Source of the DNA: Gilliamella sp. Occ3-1
GTDB lineage: Bacteria > Pseudomonadota > Gammaproteobacteria > Enterobacterales > Orbaceae
Assembly (NCBI RefSeq): GCF_001690655.1
Contig: NZ_LZHQ01000015.1
Span: 1-64,000 of the forward strand
Direction: 5' to 3'
Length of the DNA stretch: 64,000 nucleotides
Shown piece by piece: positions 52,440 to 61,663 of this stretch (the first letter of the stretch is position 1; each line of letters begins with the position of its first letter). Under the pieces are notes generated by a model. It ran no database searches. It saw only the letters and a list, made by a program, of their open reading frames with translations, and had not been told where the DNA came from. The translations under genes and the position numbers were made by a program.

Positions 52440-54309
52440 AATTTTTCTTTTTTAAATAAACTAGCAACATTGAAATCGCAGCAGGAGTAATTCCTGATAT
52501 ACGCGAAGCTTGTCCTATTGAAACAGGTTTATGTTGTTTTAATTTAGCCACAACTTCGTTCGATAAACCCGATATTTCAGCATAATCAATATGCTCAGGA
52601 ATAAGCGTTTCTTCATTGCGTTTTTGACGTTCAATTTCTTCTATTTGCAGTTTTATATATCCATCATATTTAACCTGAATTTCAACCTGTTCCGCAGCCT
52701 GTGCGTCAGACAATCCAGGCGCAAATAATGAAAGCGATTTCAATGTGTTATAACTCATTTCAGGTCGCTTAAGTAACTCTTCTCCATTGGCTTCTTTAGT
52801 CAAATTAGCACTTAACACGGCATTTACTTCGTCAATGCTTTCAATATGAGGATGTACCCATATATCACGTAATCTTGCTCTTTCTTGTTCAATAGCTTCA
52901 AATTTTTCGTTAAAACGTTGCCAGCGATAATCATCAACCATGCCTAGCTTGCGACCAATCTCAGTTAAGCGAATATCAGCATTGTCTTCACGTAACATTA
53001 AACGATATTCTGCACGCGAGGTAAACATGCGATAAGGTTCGTTAGTGCCAAGAGTACAAAGATCATCAACTAACACCCCTAAATAAGCTTGATCACGGGT
53101 TGGATACCATAGATCTTGATCATATACAAAACGTGCTGCATTTAAACCAGCAAGCATTCCTTGAGCTGCGGCTTCTTCATAACCAGTTGTACCATTGATC
53201 TGTCCTGCTAAAAATAGACCTTTGATAACTTTACTTTCAAGTGTTGGCTTAAGATCCCTTGGATCAAAATAATCATATTCGATCGCATAACCTGGTCTGA
53301 CAATATTAGCATTTTCTAATCCTTTCATACTGCGTACAAATGCTAATTGTGTATCGAATGGTAAACTTGTTGAGATCCCATTTGGATATATTTCGTTGCT
53401 ATCTAATCCTTCAGGCTCTAAATAGATCTGATGAGAATTACGATCCGCAAAACGCATAATTTTGTCTTCAATTGATGGACAATATCTTGGGCCAACTCCT
53501 TCTATTACACCAGTGTACATAGGACTACGATCTAAGCTATTTCGAATGATCTCGTGTGTTGTTTCGTTAGTACTTGTTATATAGCAAGGAATTTGTTTAG
53601 GATGTTCGCTTGTATTACCTAAAAATGAGAATACAGGAACAGGATCATCACCATATTGTGTGCCTAATTTTGAAAAATCAATTGTTCTAGCATCAATTCG
53701 TGGTGGGGTACCGGTTTTTAATCGTCCCATTCTAAATGGATATTGATGAAGTGATTTTGATAAACTGATCGAGGCTGGATCTCCTGTTCGTCCACCACTA
53801 TAATTATTAAGTCCTATATGGATCTTCCCATCTAAAAAGGTACCTGTTGTTAACACAACAGCTTTAGCTTTAAAGGATACTCCCATTTGGGTTTTTACAC
53901 CTATGATCTGATCGTTTTCGATGATCACATCTTCAACAGATTGCTGAAATAGCATTAAGTTTTCTTGGTTTTCAAGTGTTTTTCGTATCACTTTGCAATA
54001 TAGTGATCTATCTGCTTGTGCTCTTGTAGCCCTTACTGCTGATCCTTTACTACTATTTAAGATCCTAAATTGGATCCCAGCATGATCAATAGCTCTTGCC
54101 ATTAAACCACCCATTGCATCGATTTCTTTTACCAAGTGGCCTTTACCTATTCCACCAATGGCGGGATTACAAGACATTTGTCCTAATGTATTGATATTAT
54201 GGGTTAAAAATAGTGTTTTTCGCCCCATTCTTGCTGATGCCATTGCTGCTTCTGTTCCTGCATGACCGCCACCAACGATGATGACATCAAAAAGATCTGG
54301 ATAAAACAT
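52417..54309 (-). CDS. mnmG: tRNA uridine-5-carboxymethylaminomethyl modification enzyme MnmG (GidA)
   Basis: MnmG, with MnmE, FAD and NADH, forms cmnm5U/mnm5U at wobble U34 of tRNAs. FAD motif [11 protein letters not shown] (about 13-23) leads the protein; [19 protein letters not shown] and [15 protein letters not shown] carry the catalytic cysteine region, and C-terminal [10 protein letters not shown] is the helical MnmE-contact domain. Length 630 aa. The frame extends four codons upstream of the ATG at 54309, which has AGG 6 nt before it and the family start MFYPDLFDV. It is read away from oriC. Confidence 0.98.
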   Translation of the reverse strand: MFYPDLFDVIIVGGGHAGTEAAMASARMGRKTLFLTHNINTLGQMSCNPAIGGIGKGHLVKEIDAMGGLMARAIDHAGIQFRILNSSKGSAVRATRAQADRSLYCKVIRKTLENQENLMLFQQSVEDVIIENDQIIGVKTQMGVSFKAKAVVLTTGTFLDGKIHIGLNNYSGGRTGDPASISLSKSLHQYPFRMGRLKTGTPPRIDARTIDFSKLGTQYGDDPVPVFSFLGNTSEHPKQIPCYITSTNETTHEIIRNSLDRSPMYTGVIEGVGPRYCPSIEDKIMRFADRNSHQIYLEPEGLDSNEIYPNGISTSLPFDTQLAFVRSMKGLENANIVRPGYAIEYDYFDPRDLKPTLESKVIKGLFLAGQINGTTGYEEAAAQGMLAGLNAARFVYDQDLWYPTRDQAYLGVLVDDLCTLGTNEPYRMFTSRAEYRLMLREDNADIRLTEIGRKLGMVDDYRWQRFNEKFEAIEQERARLRDIWVHPHIESIDEVNAVLSANLTKEANGEELLKRPEMSYNTLKSLSLFAPGLSDAQAAEQVEIQVKYDGYIKLQIEEIERQKRNEETLIPEHIDYAEISGLSNEVVAKLKQHKPVSIGQASRISGITPAAISMLLVYLKKKNYVKKETH

Positions 54310-54604
54310 AAAAAACCTCATATTTATTTTGTGTACAGATGATCGCTAATTTAGATCGGGAGATTTGGTTTATTTAGGGTTGGAGATTTTACTCATCTTT
54401 TCGGTTACGTCAAATGATCTATTTCGATCGTGATTTAAATAAAATAAGATCTTTTATATGATCTTTTTGTTTTTATTATTATTAGATCGGATCTTTTTTG
54501 TTGATAAATCTTTTTTATAATTATTTTATAGGATCTTATCGATCGGTTTATTCTGTTAATTGATCGGATCTTTTTTTGTTTAAACTTGTGTTTAACTATT
54601 CTTT

Positions 54605-54613
54605 TTATCCACA
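54605..54613 (+). promoter_or_regulatory. DnaA box (perfect TTATCCACA)
   Basis: It matches the high-affinity DnaA consensus exactly and is the box nearest the AT-rich unwinding region. Confidence 0.9.
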
Positions 54614-54678
54614 AGTGTTTTCTATTTTGAAGTTGTTAATGCGATCATAACAGCTTGTTATCCTAATTTTTAACAGAT

Positions 54679-54687
54679 TTATCCACA
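54679..54687 (+). promoter_or_regulatory. DnaA box (perfect TTATCCACA)
   Basis: A second exact consensus box in the same orientation, 74 bp after the first, about seven helical turns away. It may also affect hda transcription, since hda starts 200 bp downstream. Confidence 0.9.
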
Positions 54688-54882
54688 AAAATTAAGTTTG
54701 ATTGCTTGAATTTTAACTTTTTATTGTTCTTATTTTAAACAGAATGTTTTGATCATTTTGTTGTTTTTTGTTTTATTTTTGAATTAGCAGTTATCTATTT
54801 GTCTTTTTATATAAAAGTGATTGATTTTTATAAAAGCAAATTTATACTTAATATGATTTTATTTGTATTGTGAGGTTACTTT

Positions 54883-55566
54883 ATTACTCTTTCACAGCTA
54901 CCTTTGCCTTTTCCGTTATCTAATAATGAAACTTTTGATAGTTTTTATGTAGGTAATAATCGGTTATTGTTTGATTCGTTGCAAACCTTATTAGGTAAAG
55001 AGGGTTTTAATGTCTTTTATATATGGGCGGCTAGCGTTGCAGGCCGAACTCACCTTTTACATGCGTCAAGCCAAAATAAATTAGCTAGTTATATACCATT
55101 AAAACAGCATTATCATTTGGTACCTGAAATTTTACAGGGATTAGAAAATTATGATTTAGTCTGTTTAGATGATATTGATGCAATAGCTGGTCATAGAGAT
55201 TGGGAAGAGGCTATTTTCGATTTATTTAATCGTTTGACAGAAAAAAATGTGAGTAAGTTATTGATAACTGCAAATGCTCCACCTAAACAAATTTCTTTTA
55301 TATTGCCTGATTTAGTTTCTAGGTTGTCTTGGGGGCAGGTTTATCAATTAAAAGAACTTAGCGATGATGACAAGCTTAAAGCTCTGCAATTGAGAGCGCA
55401 ATTAAGTGGGTTTGAACTATCAACAGATGTTGGGTTATTTTTATTAAAACGTGTTAATCGTGATATGCGTACATTGTTTTCTTTATTAGAAAAGTTTGAA
55501 GTAGCAACGTTAGCACAACAACGAAAGTTAACTATTCCTTTTATTAAAAATATTTTGGATTTGTAA
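54883..55566 (+). CDS. hda: DnaA regulatory inactivator Hda, probable AUU start
   Basis: Hda binds the DNA-loaded beta clamp and makes DnaA hydrolyse ATP, preventing re-initiation. It is a DnaA-like AAA+ domain: a degenerate P-loop ASVAGRTHLLHA, Walker B LVCLDDIDAI, LPDLVSRLSWGQVYQL with the arginine-finger region, and QRKLTIPFIKNIL at the end. No ATG, GTG, TTG or CTG lies between the upstream stop (54871) and a TTG at 54904, which would cut off the clamp-binding motif QLPLPF. ATT at 54883 has GAGG 7 nt upstream and preserves that motif, giving 227 aa (about 233 in E. coli, whose hda I recall as starting at CUG). Confidence 0.9.
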   Translation: MTLSQLPLPFPLSNNETFDSFYVGNNRLLFDSLQTLLGKEGFNVFYIWAASVAGRTHLLHASSQNKLASYIPLKQHYHLVPEILQGLENYDLVCLDDIDAIAGHRDWEEAIFDLFNRLTEKNVSKLLITANAPPKQISFILPDLVSRLSWGQVYQLKELSDDDKLKALQLRAQLSGFELSTDVGLFLLKRVNRDMRTLFSLLEKFEVATLAQQRKLTIPFIKNILDL

Positions 55567-55567
55567 T

Positions 55568-56347
55568 ATGAGTCATAAACCTGAAGCTATTGTTTTTTTT
55601 GATTTAGATGGGACACTATTTAATAGCCAAATTGATGTATTGTCTAGCTCCCTTGAAGCTATAGAGAAATTAAAACAAAATAATATTATTCCAATGATTG
55701 CAACCGGTCGAACACCTTGTGAAGTTGTTGATTTAATGCAAAAAACTAAAATTGATTCAATTATTGGTATGAATGGGCAAGTTGTTTTGTACAAAGGCGA
55801 AAAGGTTTTTACTAATAATATTGATAAAGATGTGATAACAAGGATATATCAGTATTCTAAGCAGGAAACGAATATTCCTTTATCTTTTTATAATGATGAA
55901 ATGATGTGTATATCAGAGTATAGTCAACCAGCCGAGAAGTTTTATCATTATCTTAAGCAACCAGTTCCTTCCGTTGATGATCAGGTTTATTTAAAATCAC
56001 CTATTCAGATGCTTTTATTACTTTGTGAAACTGGAGAGGATCTTTATCGAGATATTTTTCCTGAGCTAACCTTTATTCGTAATACCCCTTACTGTGTTGA
56101 TGTTTTTAATCATGGTGGCTCTAAAGGTTATGGTATTACTCAGTTATTACAAAATAAAGAGTTCACTGATGTGCCAACTTATGCATTTGGTGATGGTATG
56201 AATGATTTTGAAATGTTTCTAACCGTTGATCATCCTATTGCTATGGGTAATGCAGTTGATGAATTAAAAGCAAAAGCTGAATTTGTTACAGATACTAATA
56301 ATAATGATGGTATTGCTAAAGCATTACAAAAATTTGGATTGATCTAA
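55568..56347 (+). CDS. Cof-type HAD phosphatase
   Basis: The 259-aa HAD hydrolase begins with motif I FFDLDGTLFNS (about 10-20) with both catalytic Asp, motif II ATGRT, motif III Lys in GGSKGYG, and motif IV FGDGMNDFEM. The C2B-type cap between motifs II and III places it in the Cof/YidA subfamily of sugar-phosphate or cofactor phosphatases. Specific substrate unknown. It starts 1 nt after the hda stop and is likely cotranscribed with it. I cannot say whether this has any meaning for replication. Confidence 0.88.
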   Translation: MSHKPEAIVFFDLDGTLFNSQIDVLSSSLEAIEKLKQNNIIPMIATGRTPCEVVDLMQKTKIDSIIGMNGQVVLYKGEKVFTNNIDKDVITRIYQYSKQETNIPLSFYNDEMMCISEYSQPAEKFYHYLKQPVPSVDDQVYLKSPIQMLLLLCETGEDLYRDIFPELTFIRNTPYCVDVFNHGGSKGYGITQLLQNKEFTDVPTYAFGDGMNDFEMFLTVDHPIAMGNAVDELKAKAEFVTDTNNNDGIAKALQKFGLI

Positions 56348-56704
56348 TGAGCCTCGGCTAAAAAGTAAAGAAAATTATACTTTTTAAAAAGGTTAATTTA
56401 TCAGTATTTCGTGGTGGAATATGTTGTTTTATGTTTTAATTTGATATTTGACTTTAACTCATAATATATCAGATATATACTTTTATTATTTCATTAATAG
56501 CCGAGCTCTATTATGAGATGAAAGCATTTGGAAAAGGTTTTGCGTAAATGTCTTTTATTTATATTTCTTAATGTCAAAATAATGATTGAATTATCTAGTT
56601 ATTTAGATTAATTATGGCTATCGTAATAGGATGAGTGTAGTTACACTACCAATGTTTTATCTAATTTTATAATTTTAGTTGTGTTTTTTTATATCAAAAA
56701 TTTT
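56348..56704. other. Intergenic region between convergent genes, with distant inverted repeats
   Basis: No gene is recognised. GAGCCTCGGCTA (56349-56360) and TAGCCGAGCTC (56498-56508) are near-perfect inverted repeats 137 bp apart. The first starts 1 nt after the end of the phosphatase gene. They could mark a small decayed element or a structured 3' end. Confidence 0.4.
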
Positions 56705-57835
56705 TTATTTTTTTAATACCTGTCTAACTTTTCCTTCTCGTAAGGCTGATATAAAAATACCTAACGAGCTATATATTACTCCTAGTAAAAGTATCATAAA
56801 TATATTTAGCCAGTTATCCGATAAGCTTAACCCCATTTGATTCACTCCTGCAATCATATTGGTTGCCCAAGTTGAAGGTAGAGAATAAGAAACACATTGT
56901 ACCCATAATGGCATTGCATCAATAGGCCAAATGGTTCCTGAAAGATAGAAAACAGGTGTGGTTAAAAATGCTAATGTAAGATATATCATCTCAGTACGGC
57001 GTAAACATTCTGTTAGTAATTTGCTCAAACCTAGCGCCCCAAGTAATAGTGGAAATGTCATGATTAATATTTCGGGAATGCTAGCCAATTGCCGATAACC
57101 AAGTATCCAAGGCCATAAACCAAATAATACAATAGATAAAAATAACCAGATAGGTAATAACCCACATAAACTGCCAAAGACAACAATTTTAGGCGGTTTG
57201 CCTTGGGGTAGCGAATTTAGGGTGATATTAGTACGAGTTGAAGCAATTAAAAAAGAGTGTTGTAACAACATGACTAACAAACCTGGAAAGGTAATGGCGG
57301 CAAAACTGATTCCTGCATTATAAAGTGGTTCGGTTTGGCCTTTTATAGGTGATAAAATAATATTGATCTGTTTATCTGAAAATCCGTTATTACGCATTAT
57401 TTTAATATTATATTCAGTCAATATCTGCTGATATATCCCTTTTATATCAACTTGAATTAAACCATTAGCTAAACGACTTGAAGCATCACCATATGCAGGT
57501 ATTGTAACTTCTTCACCATTTATTAGGCGCTTTTCAAAATCTCTTGGAATTGTGATCACAGCAAAAAGTTTACGATTATTGATATCATCATAAGCCTGAA
57601 GAGAGCTTTCATAAATAATTGTATCAATTTTAGAACTTGTTTCTAATGAGCGAATTAAACCACGGCTTGTTGGAGTATGATCTTGATCAACAATTGCTAT
57701 CGGTAAATTAGTGATAGTTCCATTAATATAAACAAGGCTCATTAATGATACTGACAATAGTAGCAATAACCACATTGGTCGTCCTAACAGATAAAAGAAT
57801 ATTCTTATAAATGAAGACCAAAATATTTTAATCAT
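56705..57835 (-). CDS. ABC-2 type permease, second of a pair
   Basis: The 376-aa membrane protein has one N-terminal helix, a large periplasmic loop beginning LPIAIVDQDHTPTSRGLIRSLE (about 42-63), then five or six helices, including the LTTPVFYLSGTIWPIDAMP segment typical of ABC-2 permeases of the YbhR/YhhJ group. It lies 14 nt after another ABC-2 permease and behind a HlyD-type adaptor. No ATP-binding subunit is encoded beside it. It probably forms a heterodimeric exporter channel; substrate unknown. Confidence 0.85.
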   Translation of the reverse strand: MIKIFWSSFIRIFFYLLGRPMWLLLLLSVSLMSLVYINGTITNLPIAIVDQDHTPTSRGLIRSLETSSKIDTIIYESSLQAYDDINNRKLFAVITIPRDFEKRLINGEEVTIPAYGDASSRLANGLIQVDIKGIYQQILTEYNIKIMRNNGFSDKQINIILSPIKGQTEPLYNAGISFAAITFPGLLVMLLQHSFLIASTRTNITLNSLPQGKPPKIVVFGSLCGLLPIWLFLSIVLFGLWPWILGYRQLASIPEILIMTFPLLLGALGLSKLLTECLRRTEMIYLTLAFLTTPVFYLSGTIWPIDAMPLWVQCVSYSLPSTWATNMIAGVNQMGLSLSDNWLNIFMILLLGVIYSSLGIFISALREGKVRQVLKK

Positions 57836-57849
57836 CTAAATTTATCCTC

Positions 57850-58971
57850 TTACTGTGAATGTAAACGCCTTACTAGACGCTTTCTAACTAACACGGTAAT
57901 AATAATTGGATAGATCATTAAAATTCCGCATGTTTTTAACACCGACAAATAACTAGAATGACGCAAAAACAGATCGAACAGTTTATTTAGTGCATAAGTT
58001 AATGGTTCAAGCGAAGAGATAAATCTAGCAATCCATGGCATGGATAGTTCAGGTACAACAACACCAGAATAAGTTAATGCAAGTCCAACTAAAATACCTA
58101 TATAAGTATAGGCATCAATAGGAGTTTTAGTAAAAGTGTATAGCAAAATACCAATGCTTTGTGCAGCAATAACATAGAAAAATACCACAATCATCATGGC
58201 AAAAGGAGAACCCGATACACGCGCATTAGAAAACAAAACGAGCATAGCAATTTCAAAAATAAGCAGCATGGTAAACCAAATTGTATAAGGCGCTAATTTC
58301 CCTAAAACAAAAGGATAGCTAGGACGAGTTCGCTTTGGCAACTGTGCTAGAATGTGAATTGTTGTGGTTACAACAAATAGCTGCAATAAATGCACTACTG
58401 CGGAAAATTGTTGGAAGTACATTGAGTTACCACTAGCATTAAATAAACCATCATAATTAAAGTTAACTTTTGCCAATGGGGGAACTGGTAAGCCAATACT
58501 GGTAGCCAAAGTGGTTCGATATTGGGTATTCATTGTTGCTATCAACCCAGAATAATCCATGATCGAATATAAGCCAGCACTATAGTATAACGCATTATAG
58601 TAAAGCATTGGTGTAGGTTGGCGACCCGATAATACATCCGCTTCAAAATTAGGTGGAATATAAAGTAGTGCATAAATTTTTGCTTTTTGCAGATCACGCT
58701 CAGCATCAAAAAGTTGGCTATCATAATTGATAAGATCTGCATGTGCTGCAGCATTAAGATTACGCACGAGTTCGCGTGATAAAGTACTCTTATCTTGATC
58801 AATATAACCTACTGGTAAATCATATAATACACCTCGATAAAAAATACTACTAATTAACACAAAAATAATTAGTGGCATAATCCACATTAACCAGTGAAAG
58901 GTAAATCGCCTAAAAATTTGTGGTATTTCGGCGTTAAACGCCTCTTTAAAACGATGCCAGAAATCTAACAT
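57850..58971 (-). CDS. ABC-2 type permease, first of a pair
   Basis: About 373 aa. It has an N-terminal helix (LMWIMPLIIFVLISSIFY), a periplasmic loop with DLPVGYIDQDKSTLSRELVRNLN, then membrane helices with the family stretch PELSMPWIARFISSLEPLTYALNKLF. It resembles YbhS/YhhJ-type permeases. The ATG at 58971 overlaps the adaptor stop as TAATG, which suggests translational coupling; an in-frame ATG six codons upstream (58989) is also possible. It pairs with the following permease. Confidence 0.85.
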   Translation of the reverse strand: MLDFWHRFKEAFNAEIPQIFRRFTFHWLMWIMPLIIFVLISSIFYRGVLYDLPVGYIDQDKSTLSRELVRNLNAAAHADLINYDSQLFDAERDLQKAKIYALLYIPPNFEADVLSGRQPTPMLYYNALYYSAGLYSIMDYSGLIATMNTQYRTTLATSIGLPVPPLAKVNFNYDGLFNASGNSMYFQQFSAVVHLLQLFVVTTTIHILAQLPKRTRPSYPFVLGKLAPYTIWFTMLLIFEIAMLVLFSNARVSGSPFAMMIVVFFYVIAAQSIGILLYTFTKTPIDAYTYIGILVGLALTYSGVVVPELSMPWIARFISSLEPLTYALNKLFDLFLRHSSYLSVLKTCGILMIYPIIITVLVRKRLVRRLHSQ

Positions 58972-59942
58972 TATTTGTCTAGCTTCCATAATGTGCTCAT
59001 ACCTGCACGTAAACCTTCAACAGGTTCAATAGGATAAAGTCTGACTTCAAAGGTTTTCAAATCAAAATCTCCTGTTGCTCTTGTTGCACGTTTAGTTGCA
59101 TAATCGCCCATCGGTGCTATATAACTAATTTCGGCTTCAATCTCTTTGTGATTGAGTGCAGGTACTTCAAGTATAATATGATCGCCTTTGCGAATATTAG
59201 ACATAATATCTTCACGCAAGTTAAATACAAAATAAGCTTGAGGTAGTTGAATCACTGTTAACAATGGGCTGTTAGCATTAAACAATTCGCCGACTTCAGC
59301 AGGAATAGAACCAATTTCACCTGCTACTTGCGCTTTAACTTGTAAATCATCATATTGTATTTGTAGCTGTTTAAGTTGCTCTTCGGCTTCTTCCAATTTG
59401 GCTGCATAAATTTCACGTTGCTCAATACGATCTCCATTTTTAGCTTGGTCTAAATTAGCTTGTGCTGATTGAACTTGTTGAAAAGCTGAATCGCGTGTTT
59501 TTAATGCGCTATCTAAGATAGATTGAGAAACATAACCTTTGGCCGAAATAGTTTTGTTACGCTCATATTCTTTGGAAGCATTATCATATGTTACCTTTGC
59601 TTGCTTAAGAATTGCTTCATAATAACGGATGCTTTCTTCACGAGTTCCATGCTCCGAAAGTGCTAATTGAGCTTTTGCTTGGTCTCGCGCAGCTTCAGCC
59701 GCTTTGACTTGAGCTAAAAGCTCAGGGCTATCGAGAGTAATAACAATATCACCAGGTTTAACGTCATCACCTCGATGAACATGAATAAATTGCACTCTAC
59801 CTTTGGCTTTAGACGCAACGTTAACATTCGGTGCATCAACTTCACCTTGTAGGATAAACTGACTATTGTGTGAGCGAATTAAAATCGTCATTGATATTAA
59901 AATAACGATTAACGCAATAATAGTAAAAACTTTTTTGTTCAT
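58971..59942 (-). CDS. HlyD-family periplasmic adaptor (membrane fusion protein)
   Basis: The 323-aa protein has an N-terminal membrane anchor (about 5-22), a biotinyl-lipoyl half domain (ASKAKGRVQFIHVHRGDDVKPGDIVITLDSPE in short parts, near 47-78), and a long coiled-coil hairpin rich in Gln/Ala/Glu (about 80-205). The second lipoyl half reads VAGEIGSIPAEVGELFNANSPL, followed by a beta-barrel. It is the YhiI/YbhG type of adaptor linking an inner-membrane ABC exporter to TolC. It leads an operon with two ABC-2 permeases and no ATPase. Confidence 0.88.
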   Translation of the reverse strand: MNKKVFTIIALIVILISMTILIRSHNSQFILQGEVDAPNVNVASKAKGRVQFIHVHRGDDVKPGDIVITLDSPELLAQVKAAEAARDQAKAQLALSEHGTREESIRYYEAILKQAKVTYDNASKEYERNKTISAKGYVSQSILDSALKTRDSAFQQVQSAQANLDQAKNGDRIEQREIYAAKLEEAEEQLKQLQIQYDDLQVKAQVAGEIGSIPAEVGELFNANSPLLTVIQLPQAYFVFNLREDIMSNIRKGDHIILEVPALNHKEIEAEISYIAPMGDYATKRATRATGDFDLKTFEVRLYPIEPVEGLRAGMSTLWKLDK

Positions 59943-60279
59943 AAAACTTTGTATAGAGTGGTATTAAAGAGATAAGAAATAGAGAATTAAAATTATTATA
60001 TACTTTGTAAAATAAGCATATGTAAAATTTACTCTCTCCCATTATACGAAAATTGCTTTATTTACACAGAGCATATCAATTTAATTTAAAAATGAATTAA
60101 TATCAATACTAAGTTATTATAGTGGTAACTGATTTTTTATATTTATTTAAAATAAATTTTATTAATTATAAAATAATACTTTAATAGGTTTTATTTATAA
60201 GTGATATTAGTCAAAAGAAATAGATAAAAACCTACTTATTTAGTAAACTATTAAAAAATAAAAATTTAAGGTATTTAAT
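59943..60279. other. Divergent promoter region between the exporter operon and ndh
   Basis: 337 nt, very AT-rich, no gene. Both operons must start here. I looked for an FNR site (TTGAT-N4-ATCAA), which controls ndh in E. coli, and found only ATCAA half sites. Confidence 0.5.
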
Positions 60280-61569
60280 ATGGTTAAAATAATTATTATT
60301 GGTGGTGGCGCAGGAGGATTAGAATTAGCAACTGATCTTGGCGACAAATTAGGGAAGAATGATCAAGCCGAGGTTACACTAATAGATAAAAATACTTATC
60401 ATATTTGGAAACCTTTATTACATGAAGTTGCTACCGGTATTCTAAATGAGCAAGCTGATAAAATTGATTATGCTGAACAAGGACAACAACACCATTTTCA
60501 ATTTATTCAAGGCACGTTTACTAATCTTAATCGTGAAGAAAAGCATGTTATTATTGAGAATTCAAATAGTGAATCTATTTCTGTACCATATGATACATTA
60601 GTTGTGGCAATAGGAAGTACTTCAAACGATTTTGGCACACCAGGAGTTAAAGAACATTGTATCTTTTTAGATGACCAAAACGCTGCAATTCGTCTACGTG
60701 AAACACTGATTACAAAATTTGCTAGTTTTTGTTCAATTATTGATGAACATGAAACGACGATTGAAGATAAAATTCGTATTGCTATTGTTGGTGGTGGCGC
60801 AACAGGTGTTGAGTTAGCTTCTGAGTTACCTCATATGGTTGAAACATTTGGTAACTGTGGACGCAATAAAATGTGTTCTGATTTGCTTGATGTATCTATT
60901 ATTGAAGCAACTGACCGTATTTTACCTGCTTTACCTGAAAAAACGGCATTAAATATTACCGATACCCTTCAAAAACGTGGTATTCATGTATTAACAAAAA
61001 CCATGATAACCAAGGCGGAAAGTGACGGCTTTTATCCAAAGGAAGGCGATATTATTAGCGCTGATATTATGATTTGGACTGCAGGCGTAAAAGCGCCTGA
61101 TTATTTAAAAGATATTGCGGGTTTAGAATCAAGCCGTTCGAATCAACTGGTGGTTAAACCAACATTACAAACAACGCGCGATGATAATATTTTTGTTATT
61201 GGTGACTGTGCTTATGCTATGCAAAACAGCGGGCGAGCCTCGCCAGCTACTGCACAAGCCGCACATCAAATGGCAAAAATATGTTATGAAAATATCAATA
61301 ACATGTTAAATAATAAACCAATGAAATCATTTAATTATGTTGATAATGGAACGATTATTTCTCTGCATGATACAGCACAAGGTGTAGTTAAAATTGCAGG
61401 TAAACGCGAAATGAATGTTAAAGGATTTTTTGCTTTAAGTATTCATCGCCTGTTATACCGTATGCATCAAGCAAGTTTATTGGGTATTTTTAAAACAATT
61501 TGCTTTGCTAAAACTAGCAAAGAGATGTATAAAAATAAATTTGCATCTCTCTTTACCCATCAAGATTAA
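60280..61569 (+). CDS. ndh: Type II NADH dehydrogenase Ndh
   Basis: Ndh passes electrons from NADH to quinone without proton pumping, at the inner face of the membrane. The 429-aa flavoprotein has the FAD motif IIGGGAGGLELATDLG (about 5-20), the HIWKPLLHEVATG segment, the NADH motif IAIVGGGATGVELASELP (near 170) and the second FAD site NIFVIGDCAYAM (near 306). The C-terminal ALSIHRLLYRMHQASLLGIFKT is the amphipathic membrane-binding part. Length is close to E. coli Ndh (434 aa). It is a single-gene unit with its own terminator. Confidence 0.97.
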   Translation: MVKIIIIGGGAGGLELATDLGDKLGKNDQAEVTLIDKNTYHIWKPLLHEVATGILNEQADKIDYAEQGQQHHFQFIQGTFTNLNREEKHVIIENSNSESISVPYDTLVVAIGSTSNDFGTPGVKEHCIFLDDQNAAIRLRETLITKFASFCSIIDEHETTIEDKIRIAIVGGGATGVELASELPHMVETFGNCGRNKMCSDLLDVSIIEATDRILPALPEKTALNITDTLQKRGIHVLTKTMITKAESDGFYPKEGDIISADIMIWTAGVKAPDYLKDIAGLESSRSNQLVVKPTLQTTRDDNIFVIGDCAYAMQNSGRASPATAQAAHQMAKICYENINNMLNNKPMKSFNYVDNGTIISLHDTAQGVVKIAGKREMNVKGFFALSIHRLLYRMHQASLLGIFKTICFAKTSKEMYKNKFASLFTHQD

Positions 61570-61585
61570 TTTTTCTCTTTCTTCG

Positions 61586-61621
61586 ATAGTTACTTATAAA
61601 AGTATTTCTATAAGTAACTAT
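61586..61621 (+). terminator. Terminator after ndh
   Basis: ATAGTTACTTATA and TATAAGTAACTAT form a perfect 13-bp stem around a 10-nt loop, followed by TTTTTT. Confidence 0.88.
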
Positions 61622-61663
61622 TTTTTATAATTCGCAACGTTATGAGTTTTTGTGGGTAACTTA

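Larger units (their letters stand above)
54341..54687. other. oriC: Chromosomal replication origin oriC
   Basis: The 560-nt gap between mnmG and hda has 13 GATC sites between 54341 and 54646, about ten times chance, as in Dam/SeqA-regulated origins. An AT-rich block (about 54440-54600) holds repeated GATCTTTTT-type 13-mers at 54448, 54460, 54490 and 54567, the likely unwinding element. Two perfect DnaA boxes TTATCCACA follow at 54605 and 54679, with weaker ones such as TTATCCTAA at 54658. The order gidA, unwinding element, DnaA boxes matches E. coli. I cannot define IHF or Fis sites by eye. Confidence 0.92.

Noticed and set aside
54904..55566. hda starting at TTG 54904
   Set aside because: This start removes the clamp-binding motif QLPLPF and leaves no SD at proper spacing, whereas ATT 54883 fits both.
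59943..60279. FNR box before ndh
   Set aside because: Only isolated ATCAA half sites are found, no TTGAT-N4-ATCAA.
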